From contig NZ_JAFCLN010000009.1 in NCBI RefSeq assembly GCF_018129385.1, positions 182,856-246,855 of the forward strand: a stretch of DNA of 64,000 nt. The letters run 5' to 3'. Position numbers and translations under genes: made by a program. Below, in pieces: positions 17,201 to 25,639 of the stretch. The DNA is from Bradyrhizobium lablabi (GTDB taxonomy: Bacteria > Pseudomonadota > Alphaproteobacteria > Rhizobiales > Xanthobacteraceae). The notes under the pieces are model-generated. The model worked only from the letters and a program-made list of their open reading frames with translations. It was not told the DNA's origin and did no database searches. Position 1 is the stretch's first letter, and the number at the start of each line of letters is the position of its first letter.

Positions 17201-18144
17201 AGCTTTCGTTCAACGCGCGTAATGTCGTCGTCGTGCTGGTGATTGCCGGCCTGTTGCTGCTGCCGGTCTATTCGGCGCTGTCAGGCAAGGTATTCGTGCT
17301 GACGCTGTTCACCCGTATCATCATCTTTGCGCTCGCCGCCGCCAGCCTCAACCTCATCATGGGCTATGGCGGCATGATGAGCTTTGGCCATGCCGCCTAT
17401 CTCGGCATCGGCGGCTATGCGGTAGGCATCCTCGCCCATGAGGGCATCGGCTCCGGCTTCATCCAGTGGCCGGTTGCATTGATCACCTCCGCGCTGTTCG
17501 CGCTGGTGATTGGCTCGCTCTCGCTTCGCACGCGCGGCGTCTATTTCATCATGATCACGCTCGCCTTTGCGCAAATGGCCTATTACGTCGCCTCCGGCCT
17601 GTCGCGTTACGGCGGCGACGATGGCCTGACCATCTACAAGCGCAGTGATTTCGGCGGATTGATCAATCTTTCCGATCGCGTGCAGTTCTATTATGTGTGC
17701 CTCGCCTGTCTGCTCGGCGGCGTCTATCTGATCTGGCGCATCGTTAATTCGCGTTTCGGCATGGTGGTGCAGGGCGTGCGCTCCAACGAGCAGCGCATGC
17801 AGGCGATCGGCTTTCCTGCCTATCGCTATCGTCTGGTCTGCTTCGTCATCTCGGGCACCATCTGCGGCCTCGCCGGCGCGCTGCTCGCCAACAACACCGA
17901 TTTCGTCAGCCCCGCCGTGATGTACTGGACCCGCTCCGGCGATCTCATGGTGATGGTGATATTCGGCGGCATGGGCTCGCTGTTCGGGCCCGTGATCGGC
18001 GCCATCGCCTTTCTCCTGCTGGAAGAGTTCTTGTCGCAATTCACCGAATACTGGGCGCTGATCATGGGGCCGCTGCTGCTCCTCATCGTGCTGTTCGCGC
18101 GCGGCGGCATCATGGGTATTCTGGGGAGGTTTTCACGTGGCTGA
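17197..18144 (+). CDS. Branched-chain amino acid-type ABC transporter permease (LivM-like)
   Basis: A 315-residue membrane protein with about eight to nine transmembrane segments. The LivM signature LNLIMGYGGMMSFGHAAYL is near residue 50, and the conserved SLRTRGVYFIMITLAFAQM and GGMGSLFGPVIGA follow. It is the second pore subunit. The 5' end overlaps the LivH-like gene and the 3' end overlaps the ATPase gene by 8 bp. Confidence 0.92.
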   Translation: MKLSFNARNVVVVLVIAGLLLLPVYSALSGKVFVLTLFTRIIIFALAAASLNLIMGYGGMMSFGHAAYLGIGGYAVGILAHEGIGSGFIQWPVALITSALFALVIGSLSLRTRGVYFIMITLAFAQMAYYVASGLSRYGGDDGLTIYKRSDFGGLINLSDRVQFYYVCLACLLGGVYLIWRIVNSRFGMVVQGVRSNEQRMQAIGFPAYRYRLVCFVISGTICGLAGALLANNTDFVSPAVMYWTRSGDLMVMVIFGGMGSLFGPVIGAIAFLLLEEFLSQFTEYWALIMGPLLLLIVLFARGGIMGILGRFSRG

Positions 18145-18904
18145 ACCCCTGATGCGCGTGCAAAATCTCGTGCGCCGGTTCGGCGGCATCCTCGCCACCG
18201 ACAACCTCTCGCTCGACGTCATTCCGGGCGAGCTGCATGCCATTATCGGCCCGAACGGCGCCGGCAAGACCACGCTGATCAGCCAGCTGACCGGGCAGTT
18301 GACGCCGAATTCCGGCACCATCCATTTCGCCGGCATGGATGTCACGCGGCTGCCGGCGTACCGCCGCAGCCGGCTGGGCCTGGCGCGTTCGTTCCAGATC
18401 ACCTCGCTGCTGCCGAATTTCACCGCGATCGACAACGTCGCGCTCGCAGCGCAAGCGCATGACGGCCACTCCTTCCGGTTCTGGGGCGATGCGCGGAAGG
18501 AACAGCACCTGCGCGAGGCCGCGCTGTCGGCGCTCAGGCGTGTCGGGCTGGAGAAGCGCGCCAATGTCGTCGTCTCCGAGCTCAGCCATGGCGAGCAGCG
18601 CGAACTGGAGCTGGCGGTGGCGCTCGCCACAAAACCGCAACTCCTGCTGCTGGACGAGCCGATGGCCGGCCTCGGCGTCACCGAATCCGCCCGCATGGTC
18701 GGCCTGCTGAAGGAGCTGCGCAAGGAAGTCACCATCGTGCTTGTCGAGCACGACATGGAGGCGGTTTTCGCGCTCGCCGACCGCATCACGGTGCTGGTTT
18801 ATGGCCGCGTCATCGCCTCGGGCGGACCGGACGAAATCCGCAACAATGAAGAGGTCAAGCGCGCCTATCTCGGCGACCAGCATGCGGTGACGCGCCGTGG
18901 CTGA
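18137..18904 (+). CDS. Branched-chain amino acid-type ABC transporter ATP-binding protein (LivG-like)
   Basis: A 255-residue ATPase with a GTG start inside the end of the permease gene. Walker A GPNGAGKTT is at residues 38-46, the signature is LSHGEQRELE, Walker B is LLLLDEP and the switch histidine is in LVEHDME. The LivG-type insertion and the ending typical of the Liv family (NEEVKRAYLGD) identify the subfamily. It overlaps the second ATPase by 8 bp. Confidence 0.93.
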   Translation: MAEPLMRVQNLVRRFGGILATDNLSLDVIPGELHAIIGPNGAGKTTLISQLTGQLTPNSGTIHFAGMDVTRLPAYRRSRLGLARSFQITSLLPNFTAIDNVALAAQAHDGHSFRFWGDARKEQHLREAALSALRRVGLEKRANVVVSELSHGEQRELELAVALATKPQLLLLDEPMAGLGVTESARMVGLLKELRKEVTIVLVEHDMEAVFALADRITVLVYGRVIASGGPDEIRNNEEVKRAYLGDQHAVTRRG

Positions 18905-19625
18905 TACCAGGACGGCTGAAACCCTGCTCGAAATCGACGGCATCGAGACCTGCTATGGCCTCAGCCAGGTGCTGTTCGGCCTGTCGCTAAGAGTCCATTC
19001 CGGCGAGATGGTCGCCCTGATGGGCCGCAACGGCATGGGCAAGACCACCACCATTCGCTCCATCATGGGCCTGACGCCCGCGCGCGCCGGCACCGTCCGC
19101 TTCGCCGGGCAGGACGTGCGCACCTTGCCGTCCTACAAGATCGCACAGCTCGGCATTGGGCTGGTGCCCGAGGGCCGCCAGATATTCCCCAATCTCACCG
19201 TTCACGAAAACCTCGTCGCCGCCTCCGGCAACCGGCAGGGCGCGCGCGATCCCTGGACCATCGACAAGATCCACGCGCTGTTTCCGCGCCTCGCCGAGCG
19301 CTCGAACAACATGGGCGTCACGCTCTCCGGCGGCGAGCAGCAGATGCTGGCGATCGGCCGCGCGCTGATGACCAATCCGAAACTCCTGATCCTCGACGAG
19401 GCCACCGAAGGCCTTGCGCCACTGATCCGCGAGGAAATCTGGAGCTGCCTGTCGATGCTGAAAGGGCAGGGCCAGTCGGTGCTCGTCATCGACAAGAACG
19501 TCGGCAACCTGACCCGCATCGCCGACCGCCATTACATGATCGAGCGCGGCCGCACCGTGTGGAACGGTACGTCGGACCAGCTGATCGCCGAGCCGGAGCT
19601 ACAGCACCGGTATCTGGGGATTTAG
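18897..19625 (+). CDS. Branched-chain amino acid-type ABC transporter ATP-binding protein (LivF-like)
   Basis: A 242-residue ATPase with a GTG start. Walker A GRNGMGKTT is at residues 43-51, LSGGEQQML is the signature and LLILDEATEGLAP the Walker B region, the last being characteristic of LivF. The switch position reads VIDKN rather than the usual V-E-H; asparagine replaces the H-loop histidine, which is unusual and could lower ATPase activity at this site. It closes the importer operon; repeats of families A and B follow before the next gene. Confidence 0.92.
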   Translation: MADTRTAETLLEIDGIETCYGLSQVLFGLSLRVHSGEMVALMGRNGMGKTTTIRSIMGLTPARAGTVRFAGQDVRTLPSYKIAQLGIGLVPEGRQIFPNLTVHENLVAASGNRQGARDPWTIDKIHALFPRLAERSNNMGVTLSGGEQQMLAIGRALMTNPKLLILDEATEGLAPLIREEIWSCLSMLKGQGQSVLVIDKNVGNLTRIADRHYMIERGRTVWNGTSDQLIAEPELQHRYLGI

Positions 19626-19640
19626 CCCAGCTCTCTCGAC

Positions 19641-19729
19641 CGTCATTGCGAGCGCAGCGAAGCAATCCAGCTTTGTTGCCGGAGCGAAGAAAGCTGGATT
19701 GCTTCGTCGCGTTGCTCCTCGCAATGACG
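19641..19729. repeat. Family A palindromic repeat
   Basis: Outer arms CGTCATTGCGAGC and CTCGCAATGACG with the inner AAGCAATCCAGCTTT/AAAGCTGGATTGCTT pair. It is the first of three repeat units that fill the 352-bp gap between the ABC operon and the glutamine-synthetase-like gene; no gene is seen there. Confidence 0.9.
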
Positions 19730-19740
19730 GAGATATAGCC

Positions 19741-19870
19741 GGGCCTCGTGGTTCGAGACGCGCGGCGTTGCCGCGCTCCTCACCATGAGGGTCATAGTCT
19801 GTCTCAGCCGTCGCACTATCCCCTCATCCTGAGGAGCCGCGAAGCGGCGTCTCGAAGGATCGAGGCCGAA
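19741..19870. repeat. Family B intergenic repeat
   Basis: Contains GGTTCGAGACGCG, GCGCTCCTCACCATGAGG and, on the other arm, CCTCATCCTGAGGAGC and GGCGTCTCGAAGGATCGAGG. A second copy begins at 63949. It forms a long imperfect inverted repeat. Confidence 0.8.
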
Positions 19871-19880
19871 CTGCCTCAAC

Positions 19881-19963
19881 CGTCATTGCGAGCGAAGCGA
19901 AGCAATCCAGAGTCACGTGCGGGACTCTGGATTGCCGCGTCGCTTACGCTCCTCGCAATGACG
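19881..19963. repeat. Family A palindromic repeat
   Basis: Outer arms as in the copy at 19641; the inner sequence diverges to CCAGAGTCACG/GACTCTGGATTGC. It lies just before the end of the glutamine-synthetase-like gene and may end its transcript. Confidence 0.88.
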
Positions 19964-19977
19964 AGGAGAGAGCTTCG

Positions 19978-21414
19978 TCAAAACATCTCGAAATATTCGC
20001 GGTGCTCCCAGTCCGACACTTCGGCCTGAAAACGGTCGATCTCGGCATTTTTGATGTGAACGTAGTAGTCGACGAACTCCTTGCCCAGCGTCTCGCGGAA
20101 GAAGGGATCGTCGTGCAGTGCGAACACAGCCTCGCGAAGACTCTTCGGCAACAGCGCCGCCTTGGTCTCATAGGGCGTATCCGCTGACGGACCCGGATCG
20201 AGCTTGCGGTCGACGCCGTCGAGGCCGGAGAGGATTTGCGAGGCCATGTAGAGATAGGGATTGGCCGCGGGCTCGCCGATCCGGTTCTCCAGCCGTGTCG
20301 CCGGATCGTTCGGCCCGCCGAGCACGCGGATCATGACGCCGCGGTTGTCGCGGCCCCAGATCGCGCGGTCCGGCGCCAGCGAATAGGAGCGGTAGCGCTT
20401 GTAGCCGTTGATGGTCGGCGTGGTGAACACGGTGGAGGCGCGGGCGTGCTCCAGCAGGCCGGCGAGGTAGCCGAGCGCCAGCGGGCTCAGTGGCTCACCG
20501 CCTTCCTTGCCCATGAACGCATTCTCGCCTGTCGTGCGCGACACCAGCGACTGGTGCAGATGCCATCCGCTGGCGAACACGTTCGGCAGCTTTGGCCGGC
20601 ACATGAAGGTGGCGTGATAGCCGTGCCGCCGCGCGATTTGTTTCACCGCCGATCGGAACAGCACCATATTGTCGGCTGGCGCCAGCCCCCTGGTCGGCGC
20701 GAATGTGAATTCGCACTGGCTCGGACCGAACTCGACTTCCACCGAGCGCAGCGGCAGGCCGACCGCAAGCACGTCGCGGCGGATGATCTCCAGCACCGGC
20801 TCCATCTGGTCGTAGCGCTGCTCGGTGAGATACTGGTAGCCGTGCGAGAGCAGGCTGACCGCCGGCGGCGTGCCGGGCTGCCCGGCGTGCTCCGGCGCCA
20901 TCTGCGAATCTTCCAGCTTGAACAGGTGGAATTCGACCTCCAGCCCCGCGACGAAGTCGTAGCCGCGCTTGGCCAGTCGATCGAGGACGCCGCGATAGAG
21001 GTTGCGCGTCGCGAACGGCACCGGGCGGCCGTCGGCGAAATAGAGGTCGCACATCAGCCAGCCAGTGTTCTGTGCCCATGGGAGCACGCGGAAGGTGGTG
21101 GGGTCGGCCACCATCAGCACATCGGCGGCGCCTTCCATCTCCTTCATGCCAAAACCGCCGCCGGACGTGAACACCGGAAACACCGTGCGGTGCGAGGTGT
21201 CCTTGGCGAGCATGGTGGTGGTGATGGAGCAGCCGCTTTCGAGCGAACTGACCGCTTCACTCGCGATCAGCGTCTTGCCGCGCAAAATGCCGTGCTGGTC
21301 GGGAAAGGAGAGGCGGATGACCTCGAGTTTTTTCTCCTCGACGATCTTGCGGAGGCGGCCGGCGGCCTCCCTTTGTTCATCCGACCACAGGCCGTGACGC
21401 TCGACAAAACTCAA
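19978..21414 (-). CDS. Glutamine synthetase family protein (gamma-glutamyl ligase)
   Basis: A 478-residue GlnA-superfamily enzyme. Recognisable blocks are RLSFPDQHGILRGKTL near residue 35, GLEVEFHLF (metal-binding glutamates) near 160, EVEFGPSQCEFTFAPTRGL near 225, ASGWHLHQSL (metal histidine) near 290 and RIGEPAANPYLYMASQIL near 395. It is more divergent than housekeeping GlnA and is better described as a gamma-glutamyl-amine ligase (PuuA-, GMAS- or TdnQ-like). It is on the same strand as the Rieske oxygenase 109 bp upstream, the arrangement seen in aniline dioxygenase systems where the arylamine is first gamma-glutamylated. The substrate here is inferred, not shown. Confidence 0.82.
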   Translation of the reverse strand: MSFVERHGLWSDEQREAAGRLRKIVEEKKLEVIRLSFPDQHGILRGKTLIASEAVSSLESGCSITTTMLAKDTSHRTVFPVFTSGGGFGMKEMEGAADVLMVADPTTFRVLPWAQNTGWLMCDLYFADGRPVPFATRNLYRGVLDRLAKRGYDFVAGLEVEFHLFKLEDSQMAPEHAGQPGTPPAVSLLSHGYQYLTEQRYDQMEPVLEIIRRDVLAVGLPLRSVEVEFGPSQCEFTFAPTRGLAPADNMVLFRSAVKQIARRHGYHATFMCRPKLPNVFASGWHLHQSLVSRTTGENAFMGKEGGEPLSPLALGYLAGLLEHARASTVFTTPTINGYKRYRSYSLAPDRAIWGRDNRGVMIRVLGGPNDPATRLENRIGEPAANPYLYMASQILSGLDGVDRKLDPGPSADTPYETKAALLPKSLREAVFALHDDPFFRETLGKEFVDYYVHIKNAEIDRFQAEVSDWEHREYFEMF

Positions 21415-21433
21415 CGCTGTCCCCCAATGTATC

Positions 21434-21516
21434 CGTCATTGCGAGGAGCGAAGCGACGAAGCAATCCACACTTCCCTTGAGGCACGATGGATTGCTTCGC
21501 TTCGCTCGCAATGACG
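21434..21516. repeat. Family A palindromic repeat
   Basis: Lies in the gap between the Rieske oxygenase gene and the glutamine-synthetase-like gene, with arms CGTCATTGCGAGGAGCG and CGCTCGCAATGACG. It may set different mRNA levels for the two genes. Confidence 0.9.
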
Positions 21517-21523
21517 GCAACTA

Positions 21524-22882
21524 CTACTCCGCCGCCGTCAGATGATGGATCTTCCCGGAAATCTCCTTCGGCACCGGCGCGGCCCATGGCGCGCCGCGGC
21601 GGCGCTTGACGTCGACTTCCATCCAGTAGAGCTCCCAGCCTAACGTCGGCCCGATGCCGTCCATGGTGGCGGGGCCCTGAATGCTGCGCGCATGCGCCTC
21701 ATCGAGGAACAGCATCGGTTTCTCGCCGCCCGAAACCTTTTCGATCTCGGCGCGTAGCAGGCGGCGATACTGCACGATCGCCTTGTCGCTCTGGCCGAGG
21801 TGCTCCTGGGTGCGGTCCTGAATCGCGCCCATCGATTCCACCGCCCACTGGTCGTGCACGTTGATGTCGGTGCCCATGCCGGTGTAGGTCTCGGTCGCCT
21901 GCTCGTGCGGATCGAAACCGTAATCGTTGCTCCTGTTCTTGCGCGATTTGTAGTCGGGCAGCTCGTAGAGCTCGAGCCGCTGGTCGCGCATCTTCTTCTT
22001 GTCGACCGGCGCCGTGTAGGAGGTGAAGATCGCATACCAGTAGCAGTTCTCGTCATCGACCGGCACGTGCCACTGCGTGATCGTCATCTCCGTGCTCATC
22101 GGAATGACAAAGCCGTGCGGGAAAAGCTGGTTGGTCACCCGCACGTGGGTGCGTTCCTCGTCGATCTGGCGCAGCGCGATCAGCCGCAGGCCGTACTCGG
22201 TGTGCTCGACATTGATGATCGGGTTGTCGTACTCGCGCAAAATCTTTGTCATCGGCATCTCGGACCCGGCTGACGCGCCGCGGAACTGCTTTCCGTAGGC
22301 GGTGGAGGTGTCCTCGTCCTCGAAGAAGCGGTGCAGGAAGGAAGCATGCGCGGGGTCGATGCCGACTTCGAGGGCCTGTAGCCAGTTGCAATTCATGTGG
22401 CCCTTGAACGCAAAGGTATGGCTGTCGGGCGCGACAAAGCAGTCGATCTCCGGAAAGGCGGGCGGGGTGCCTTCGCCGAGATACGCCCAGAGGATGCCGC
22501 TCTTCTCGATCACGGGATAAGAGCGTTGCCTGATGCCCTTGCAGAGCTGCGAGCCCTTTGGCTCGGCCGGTGTCTCCAGGCACTGGCCTGAGGTGTCGAA
22601 CAGCCAGCCGTGAAACGCGCAGCGCAAGCCGCCATTCTCCAGTCGGCCGAAGGCGAGGTCGGCGCCGCGATGCGCGCAATGGCGGTCGATCAGGCCGTAG
22701 CGGCCCTGTTCGTCGCGGAACAGCACCAGGTTTTCGCCGAGCAATTTCACCGGCCGCACCGGGCGTTCGCCCTGTAGCTCGTCGACCAGCGCCGCCGGCT
22801 GCCAGTACATCCGCATCAGCCTGCCGCATGGGTCCTTGCGCGAGGTGCGGGTGATCAGGTCGTTCTGCTCCTGGCTCATCAT
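21524..22882 (-). CDS. Aromatic ring-hydroxylating oxygenase, Rieske alpha subunit
   Basis: A 452-residue Rieske oxygenase. The [2Fe-2S] ligands are C69-x-H71 and C88-x-x-H91 (RHCAHRGADLAF and LRCAFHGW). The mononuclear iron site is visible as GIDPAHASFLH (two His and an upstream Asp). Phthalate-4,5-dioxygenase-like relatives have this layout and work with a separate reductase as homo-oligomers. No beta subunit or reductase gene is adjacent. The ATG at 22882 follows GGGAGA; a TTG at 22903 is possible. It hydroxylates an aromatic acid or amine, perhaps the gamma-glutamyl product of its neighbour or a precursor of gentisate (inference). Confidence 0.88.
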   Translation of the reverse strand: MMSQEQNDLITRTSRKDPCGRLMRMYWQPAALVDELQGERPVRPVKLLGENLVLFRDEQGRYGLIDRHCAHRGADLAFGRLENGGLRCAFHGWLFDTSGQCLETPAEPKGSQLCKGIRQRSYPVIEKSGILWAYLGEGTPPAFPEIDCFVAPDSHTFAFKGHMNCNWLQALEVGIDPAHASFLHRFFEDEDTSTAYGKQFRGASAGSEMPMTKILREYDNPIINVEHTEYGLRLIALRQIDEERTHVRVTNQLFPHGFVIPMSTEMTITQWHVPVDDENCYWYAIFTSYTAPVDKKKMRDQRLELYELPDYKSRKNRSNDYGFDPHEQATETYTGMGTDINVHDQWAVESMGAIQDRTQEHLGQSDKAIVQYRRLLRAEIEKVSGGEKPMLFLDEAHARSIQGPATMDGIGPTLGWELYWMEVDVKRRRGAPWAAPVPKEISGKIHHLTAAE

Positions 22883-22908
22883 GGTGGCATCTCCCGCTTG
22901 CAAATTTG

Positions 22909-22925
22909 TTCGTCTATTGAACGAA
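22909..22925. promoter_or_regulatory. Inverted repeat in the Rieske/IclR divergent region
   Basis: TTCGT-CTATTGA-ACGAA lies 27 bp upstream of the Rieske start, within the 194-bp divergent gap. It is a candidate site for the adjacent IclR regulator. Confidence 0.45.
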
Positions 22926-22990
22926 TGTGCGAATTATGCCATGTCTGGATTTGACGGCCAAGCACAATTTTGAACGGTTCGAGACAGCGC

Positions 22991-23060
22991 GACCCGGAAA
23001 GTGGGGACCGGTTTTCCCTCGCGACAAGCGCGGAGCGTTTGCGCGGAGGTCACGCTCAAA
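22991..23060. repeat. Family G repeat, diverged copy
   Basis: Contains GACCCGGAAAGTGGGGACCGG and CACGCTCAAA, related to the elements at 43374 and 58342; here the centre has different sequence (CTCGCGACAAGCG). Confidence 0.6.
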
Positions 23061-23076
23061 CTAACGAGACACAGAT

Positions 23077-23856
23077 ATGCCAAAGCTGAAGCGCGAAGGC
23101 GAGGAGCGCGCCACCGATTTCGTCGAGAGCCTCGACCGCGGCCTGCGGCTGCTACAAGCCTTCGGCAACATCGCCGGGCCGATGACGCTGAGCGACATCG
23201 CGCGCGCCGCCGATCTGCCGCGCGCCACCGCGCGCCGCATCCTGTTCACGCTGGCGCATGGCGGCTTCGTCTCGACCGACGGAAAGCTGTTTTCGCTGAC
23301 GCCGCATGTGCTGACGCTTGCCGGCTCTTACCTCCGCTCGAACCAGATCGTGGCGGTGCTCCAGCCGGTGCTCGACCGCATAGCCGGTGCGGCGCAGGAA
23401 ATCAGTTCGCTGGCGCTGCTCGACCGCGACGAGGTCGTGTTCATCGCCCGCGGCACGCCGGCACGGATGTTTGGCGGGCTGGATGTCGGCTATCGCCTGC
23501 CGGCGTTCTGCACCTCCGTCGGCCGCGCCATGCTCGGCCAGTTCGATGACGCCGATCTTGCGAAGCGATTGAAGGGAATGCGGCGCGAGGCGCTGACGCC
23601 CCACACCGTAACCGATCCGAAGCGCGTGCTTGCCGCGATTATCGCAGACCGCAAGCAGGGCTATTCGCTAGTCGACCGCGAGGCCGAGGCGCATTTCCGC
23701 TCGATCTCGGTCCCCGTCCGTCGCTACGACGGCACCATCGTCGCCGCCATCAACATGGGCGCCCATGTCGATCGCGTGCCGGCGCGCGAATTGACTGACC
23801 GTTTCCTGCCGCTGCTGCGGGAGGGGGCGGAGGACGTCAAAGACCAGTTGCTGTGA
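23077..23856 (+). CDS. IclR family transcriptional regulator (PcaR/PobR-like)
   Basis: A 259-residue regulator. The winged helix occupies about residues 12-75 (SLDRGLRLLQAFG, MTLSDIARAADLPRATARRIL, GKLFSLTPHVL). The IclR effector domain follows with VFIARGTPARM, CTSVGRAML and DREAEAHFRSISVPVR. The ligand-binding cysteine and the PcaR-like ending (NMGAHVDRVPARELTDRFLPLL) place it with aromatic-pathway activators. It is divergent from the Rieske oxygenase gene and probably controls it. Confidence 0.88.
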   Translation: MPKLKREGEERATDFVESLDRGLRLLQAFGNIAGPMTLSDIARAADLPRATARRILFTLAHGGFVSTDGKLFSLTPHVLTLAGSYLRSNQIVAVLQPVLDRIAGAAQEISSLALLDRDEVVFIARGTPARMFGGLDVGYRLPAFCTSVGRAMLGQFDDADLAKRLKGMRREALTPHTVTDPKRVLAAIIADRKQGYSLVDREAEAHFRSISVPVRRYDGTIVAAINMGAHVDRVPARELTDRFLPLLREGAEDVKDQLL

Positions 23857-23886
23857 AACCGAAGAATGTCTTGGGGTTCGAAAGCC

Positions 23887-24264
23887 ATGGAAATCAGTTT
23901 CAATCAGGTCATCCCCATTCTGCGCATCTTCGACATCGCAAAGGCGGACGAATTCTATCTGGGCTTTCTCGGCTTCTCCGTCGACTTCGATCATCGCTTC
24001 GAGCCGGGCCTGCCGCTCTATCGCCAGGTCTCGCGCGGCGGCCTGCTGCTGCACTTGAGCGAGCATCACGGCGATTGCAGTCCGGGCGCCCAAATCAGGG
24101 TGATGATGCAGGGTGTCGAAGCCTTCCATCGCGAGATCAGCGCCAAGGGCTACGGTTACATGCGACCGGGACTCGAAAAGACGCCATGGGGCACGCTGGA
24201 GACCGGCGTGACTGATCCGTTCAGCAATCGCATCCGCTTCTGCGAGCGGATCGAAGCGCCTTAA
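23887..24264 (+). CDS. VOC family (glyoxalase/bleomycin-resistance-like) protein
   Basis: A 125-residue protein with two beta-alpha-beta-beta-beta halves. It starts MEISFNQVIPILRIFDIAKADEFYLGFLGFSVDF, which matches bleomycin-resistance-type VOC proteins, and ends in GVTDPFSNRIRFCE. No metal-binding triad can be fixed with confidence. The ATG at 23887 was preferred over the upstream one at 23866 because family members start with the strand NQVIPIL. It lies 30 bp after the IclR gene and converges with the GYD gene 3 bp away. The function is unknown; it may be a small detoxification or binding protein. Confidence 0.78.
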   Translation: MEISFNQVIPILRIFDIAKADEFYLGFLGFSVDFDHRFEPGLPLYRQVSRGGLLLHLSEHHGDCSPGAQIRVMMQGVEAFHREISAKGYGYMRPGLEKTPWGTLETGVTDPFSNRIRFCERIEAP

Positions 24265-24267
24265 GCG

Positions 24268-24552
24268 CTAGCCCGCGGCGCCCTTGATCGCGGTCTCAAA
24301 ACTCTTTGCATCGAAGGCCGGCATGCTCTGGATCCGTCCCATGCCCTGGGTCGCGTACCAGACGGAGAACGCGAGCATGGCCTCCGGATTGGGGGCATCG
24401 ACGATGTCGATAAAATCGTAGTAGCCCTGCGTGTAATGGATCGACTCGATCTTGATGCCCAGCTTGTCGAGCTTTGTCTTGGCCTTGCCGATCCGGTCCG
24501 ATTGCTTGCTCGCCCACTCCGGGCTCAAATTACCAAGCAGCACATATTTCAT
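24268..24552 (-). CDS. GYD domain-containing protein
   Basis: A 94-residue protein starting MKYVLLGNLSPEWASKQSDR. The alternation of strand and helix and the conserved QGYYDFIDIVDAPNPEAMLAFSVW mark the GYD family, a ferredoxin-like fold of unknown function. The start at 24552 follows GGAGGTGG; an ATG four codons upstream would put that site inside the gene. It is on the same strand as boxR, 128 bp downstream of its stop, and converges with the VOC gene. Confidence 0.8.
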   Translation of the reverse strand: MKYVLLGNLSPEWASKQSDRIGKAKTKLDKLGIKIESIHYTQGYYDFIDIVDAPNPEAMLAFSVWYATQGMGRIQSMPAFDAKSFETAIKGAAG

Positions 24553-24680
24553 GGCCACCTCCACGTCACGTTGGTCATTTTCCGCGAAGGACCCCGAAAT
24601 TATACGCCTTCCAGCGCGCAGTGCCTATGCCGTTCCGCGCACGGAACTACAGGAGTCGAGGTATGAGAAGTGTGGAGGCG

Positions 24681-25580
24681 TCAGCCCCGCGCGAACATTC
24701 GCGCGTCCTGCTCCAGCACCGGCGTCACCGCGTTGAACAGGCGGGCGGCGGCCGCATCCACTGACAGTCCCGCCGTATCGACGACTGCCGAAGCGCGCGA
24801 ATACAGCGGCTCGCGGCTGACGAGGATGTTGCGTAGCTCCGCCATCGCGGAGCGGTCGTCTGCCATCGGGCGAAGGTCGCCCTGCTTGCGCACGCGCATC
24901 ATGTGCTCTTCCGGCTCGGCCTTCAGCCAGATGGTGTAGAACGACGACAGGATCAGGTCGAAGGTCAGCGGCTCGGAGACGATGCCGCCGCCGGTCGCCA
25001 GCACCATCAATTCCTTGCGCGCCAATAGTTGCCCGAGCGCGGCCTGCTCCATGCGGCGAAAGCCTTCCTGGCCGTAGAGCGCAATGATCTCGGCGACGGA
25101 CAGCCCGTTCTGCGCCTCGATCTCCTTGTTCAGCTCGACAAAACTCCAGCCGACCTTTTTTGCCAGCATCCTGCCGAGCGTGGACTTGCCGGCGCCGCGC
25201 AGCCCAATCAGCGCGATGCCGGCAAAGGACGGCCGGCGCGCGGCGGAGACGGCGTGGCCGGCAAGAATGTCCTTGGCCTGTGCGATCTGGTTTGCGGTCG
25301 CCTTGCGCAGGAGATCGCGGATGACGGGCCAGTCCGGTGCGGGCTCGCCGTCGGGAATGAGATCTTCCAGATGCGCGCCCATCGCGTTCGACACGCGGCG
25401 CAACAGCACGATCGAGACATTGCCCTTGCCGCTCTCGAGCTGCGCGATATAGCGCTCCGAAATTCCGGAAACTTTTGCGAGCACCTTTCGCGACATGCCG
25501 CGCAGCGCGCGCATGGTGCGGACGCGCTGGCCGAGCTGTTCCAGAAAGGTGTCTTCGGGATCGCCCATCTGAGTCGTCAT
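24681..25580 (-). CDS. boxR: BoxR/BzdR-type regulator: XRE helix-turn-helix fused to a shikimate-kinase-like domain
   Basis: A 299-residue two-domain regulator. The XRE domain (about 12-75) contains VRTMRALRGMSRKVLAKVSG and SERYIAQLESGKGNVSI. The C-terminal domain (about 120-290) resembles shikimate kinase, with a complete P-loop GLRGAGKST at 126-134 and LATGGGIV. In Azoarcus, BzdR and BoxR use this domain to sense benzoyl-CoA and repress box or bzd genes by binding TGCA-containing operators. Two matching sites lie before boxC here. The gene is divergent from benzoate-CoA ligase. Confidence 0.92.
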   Translation of the reverse strand: MTTQMGDPEDTFLEQLGQRVRTMRALRGMSRKVLAKVSGISERYIAQLESGKGNVSIVLLRRVSNAMGAHLEDLIPDGEPAPDWPVIRDLLRKATANQIAQAKDILAGHAVSAARRPSFAGIALIGLRGAGKSTLGRMLAKKVGWSFVELNKEIEAQNGLSVAEIIALYGQEGFRRMEQAALGQLLARKELMVLATGGGIVSEPLTFDLILSSFYTIWLKAEPEEHMMRVRKQGDLRPMADDRSAMAELRNILVSREPLYSRASAVVDTAGLSVDAAAARLFNAVTPVLEQDARMFARG

Positions 25581-25639
25581 ATTTAGGAAACATAGTGCCG
25601 GAGAGGATTGACAGCAAGCCGATGCGGTGGTCTTTGTAT

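Noticed and set aside
19641..19963. Clustered repeats that could suggest a CRISPR array
   Set aside because: The units are long inverted repeats of two families, not short identical repeats with regular spacers, and no cas gene is present.
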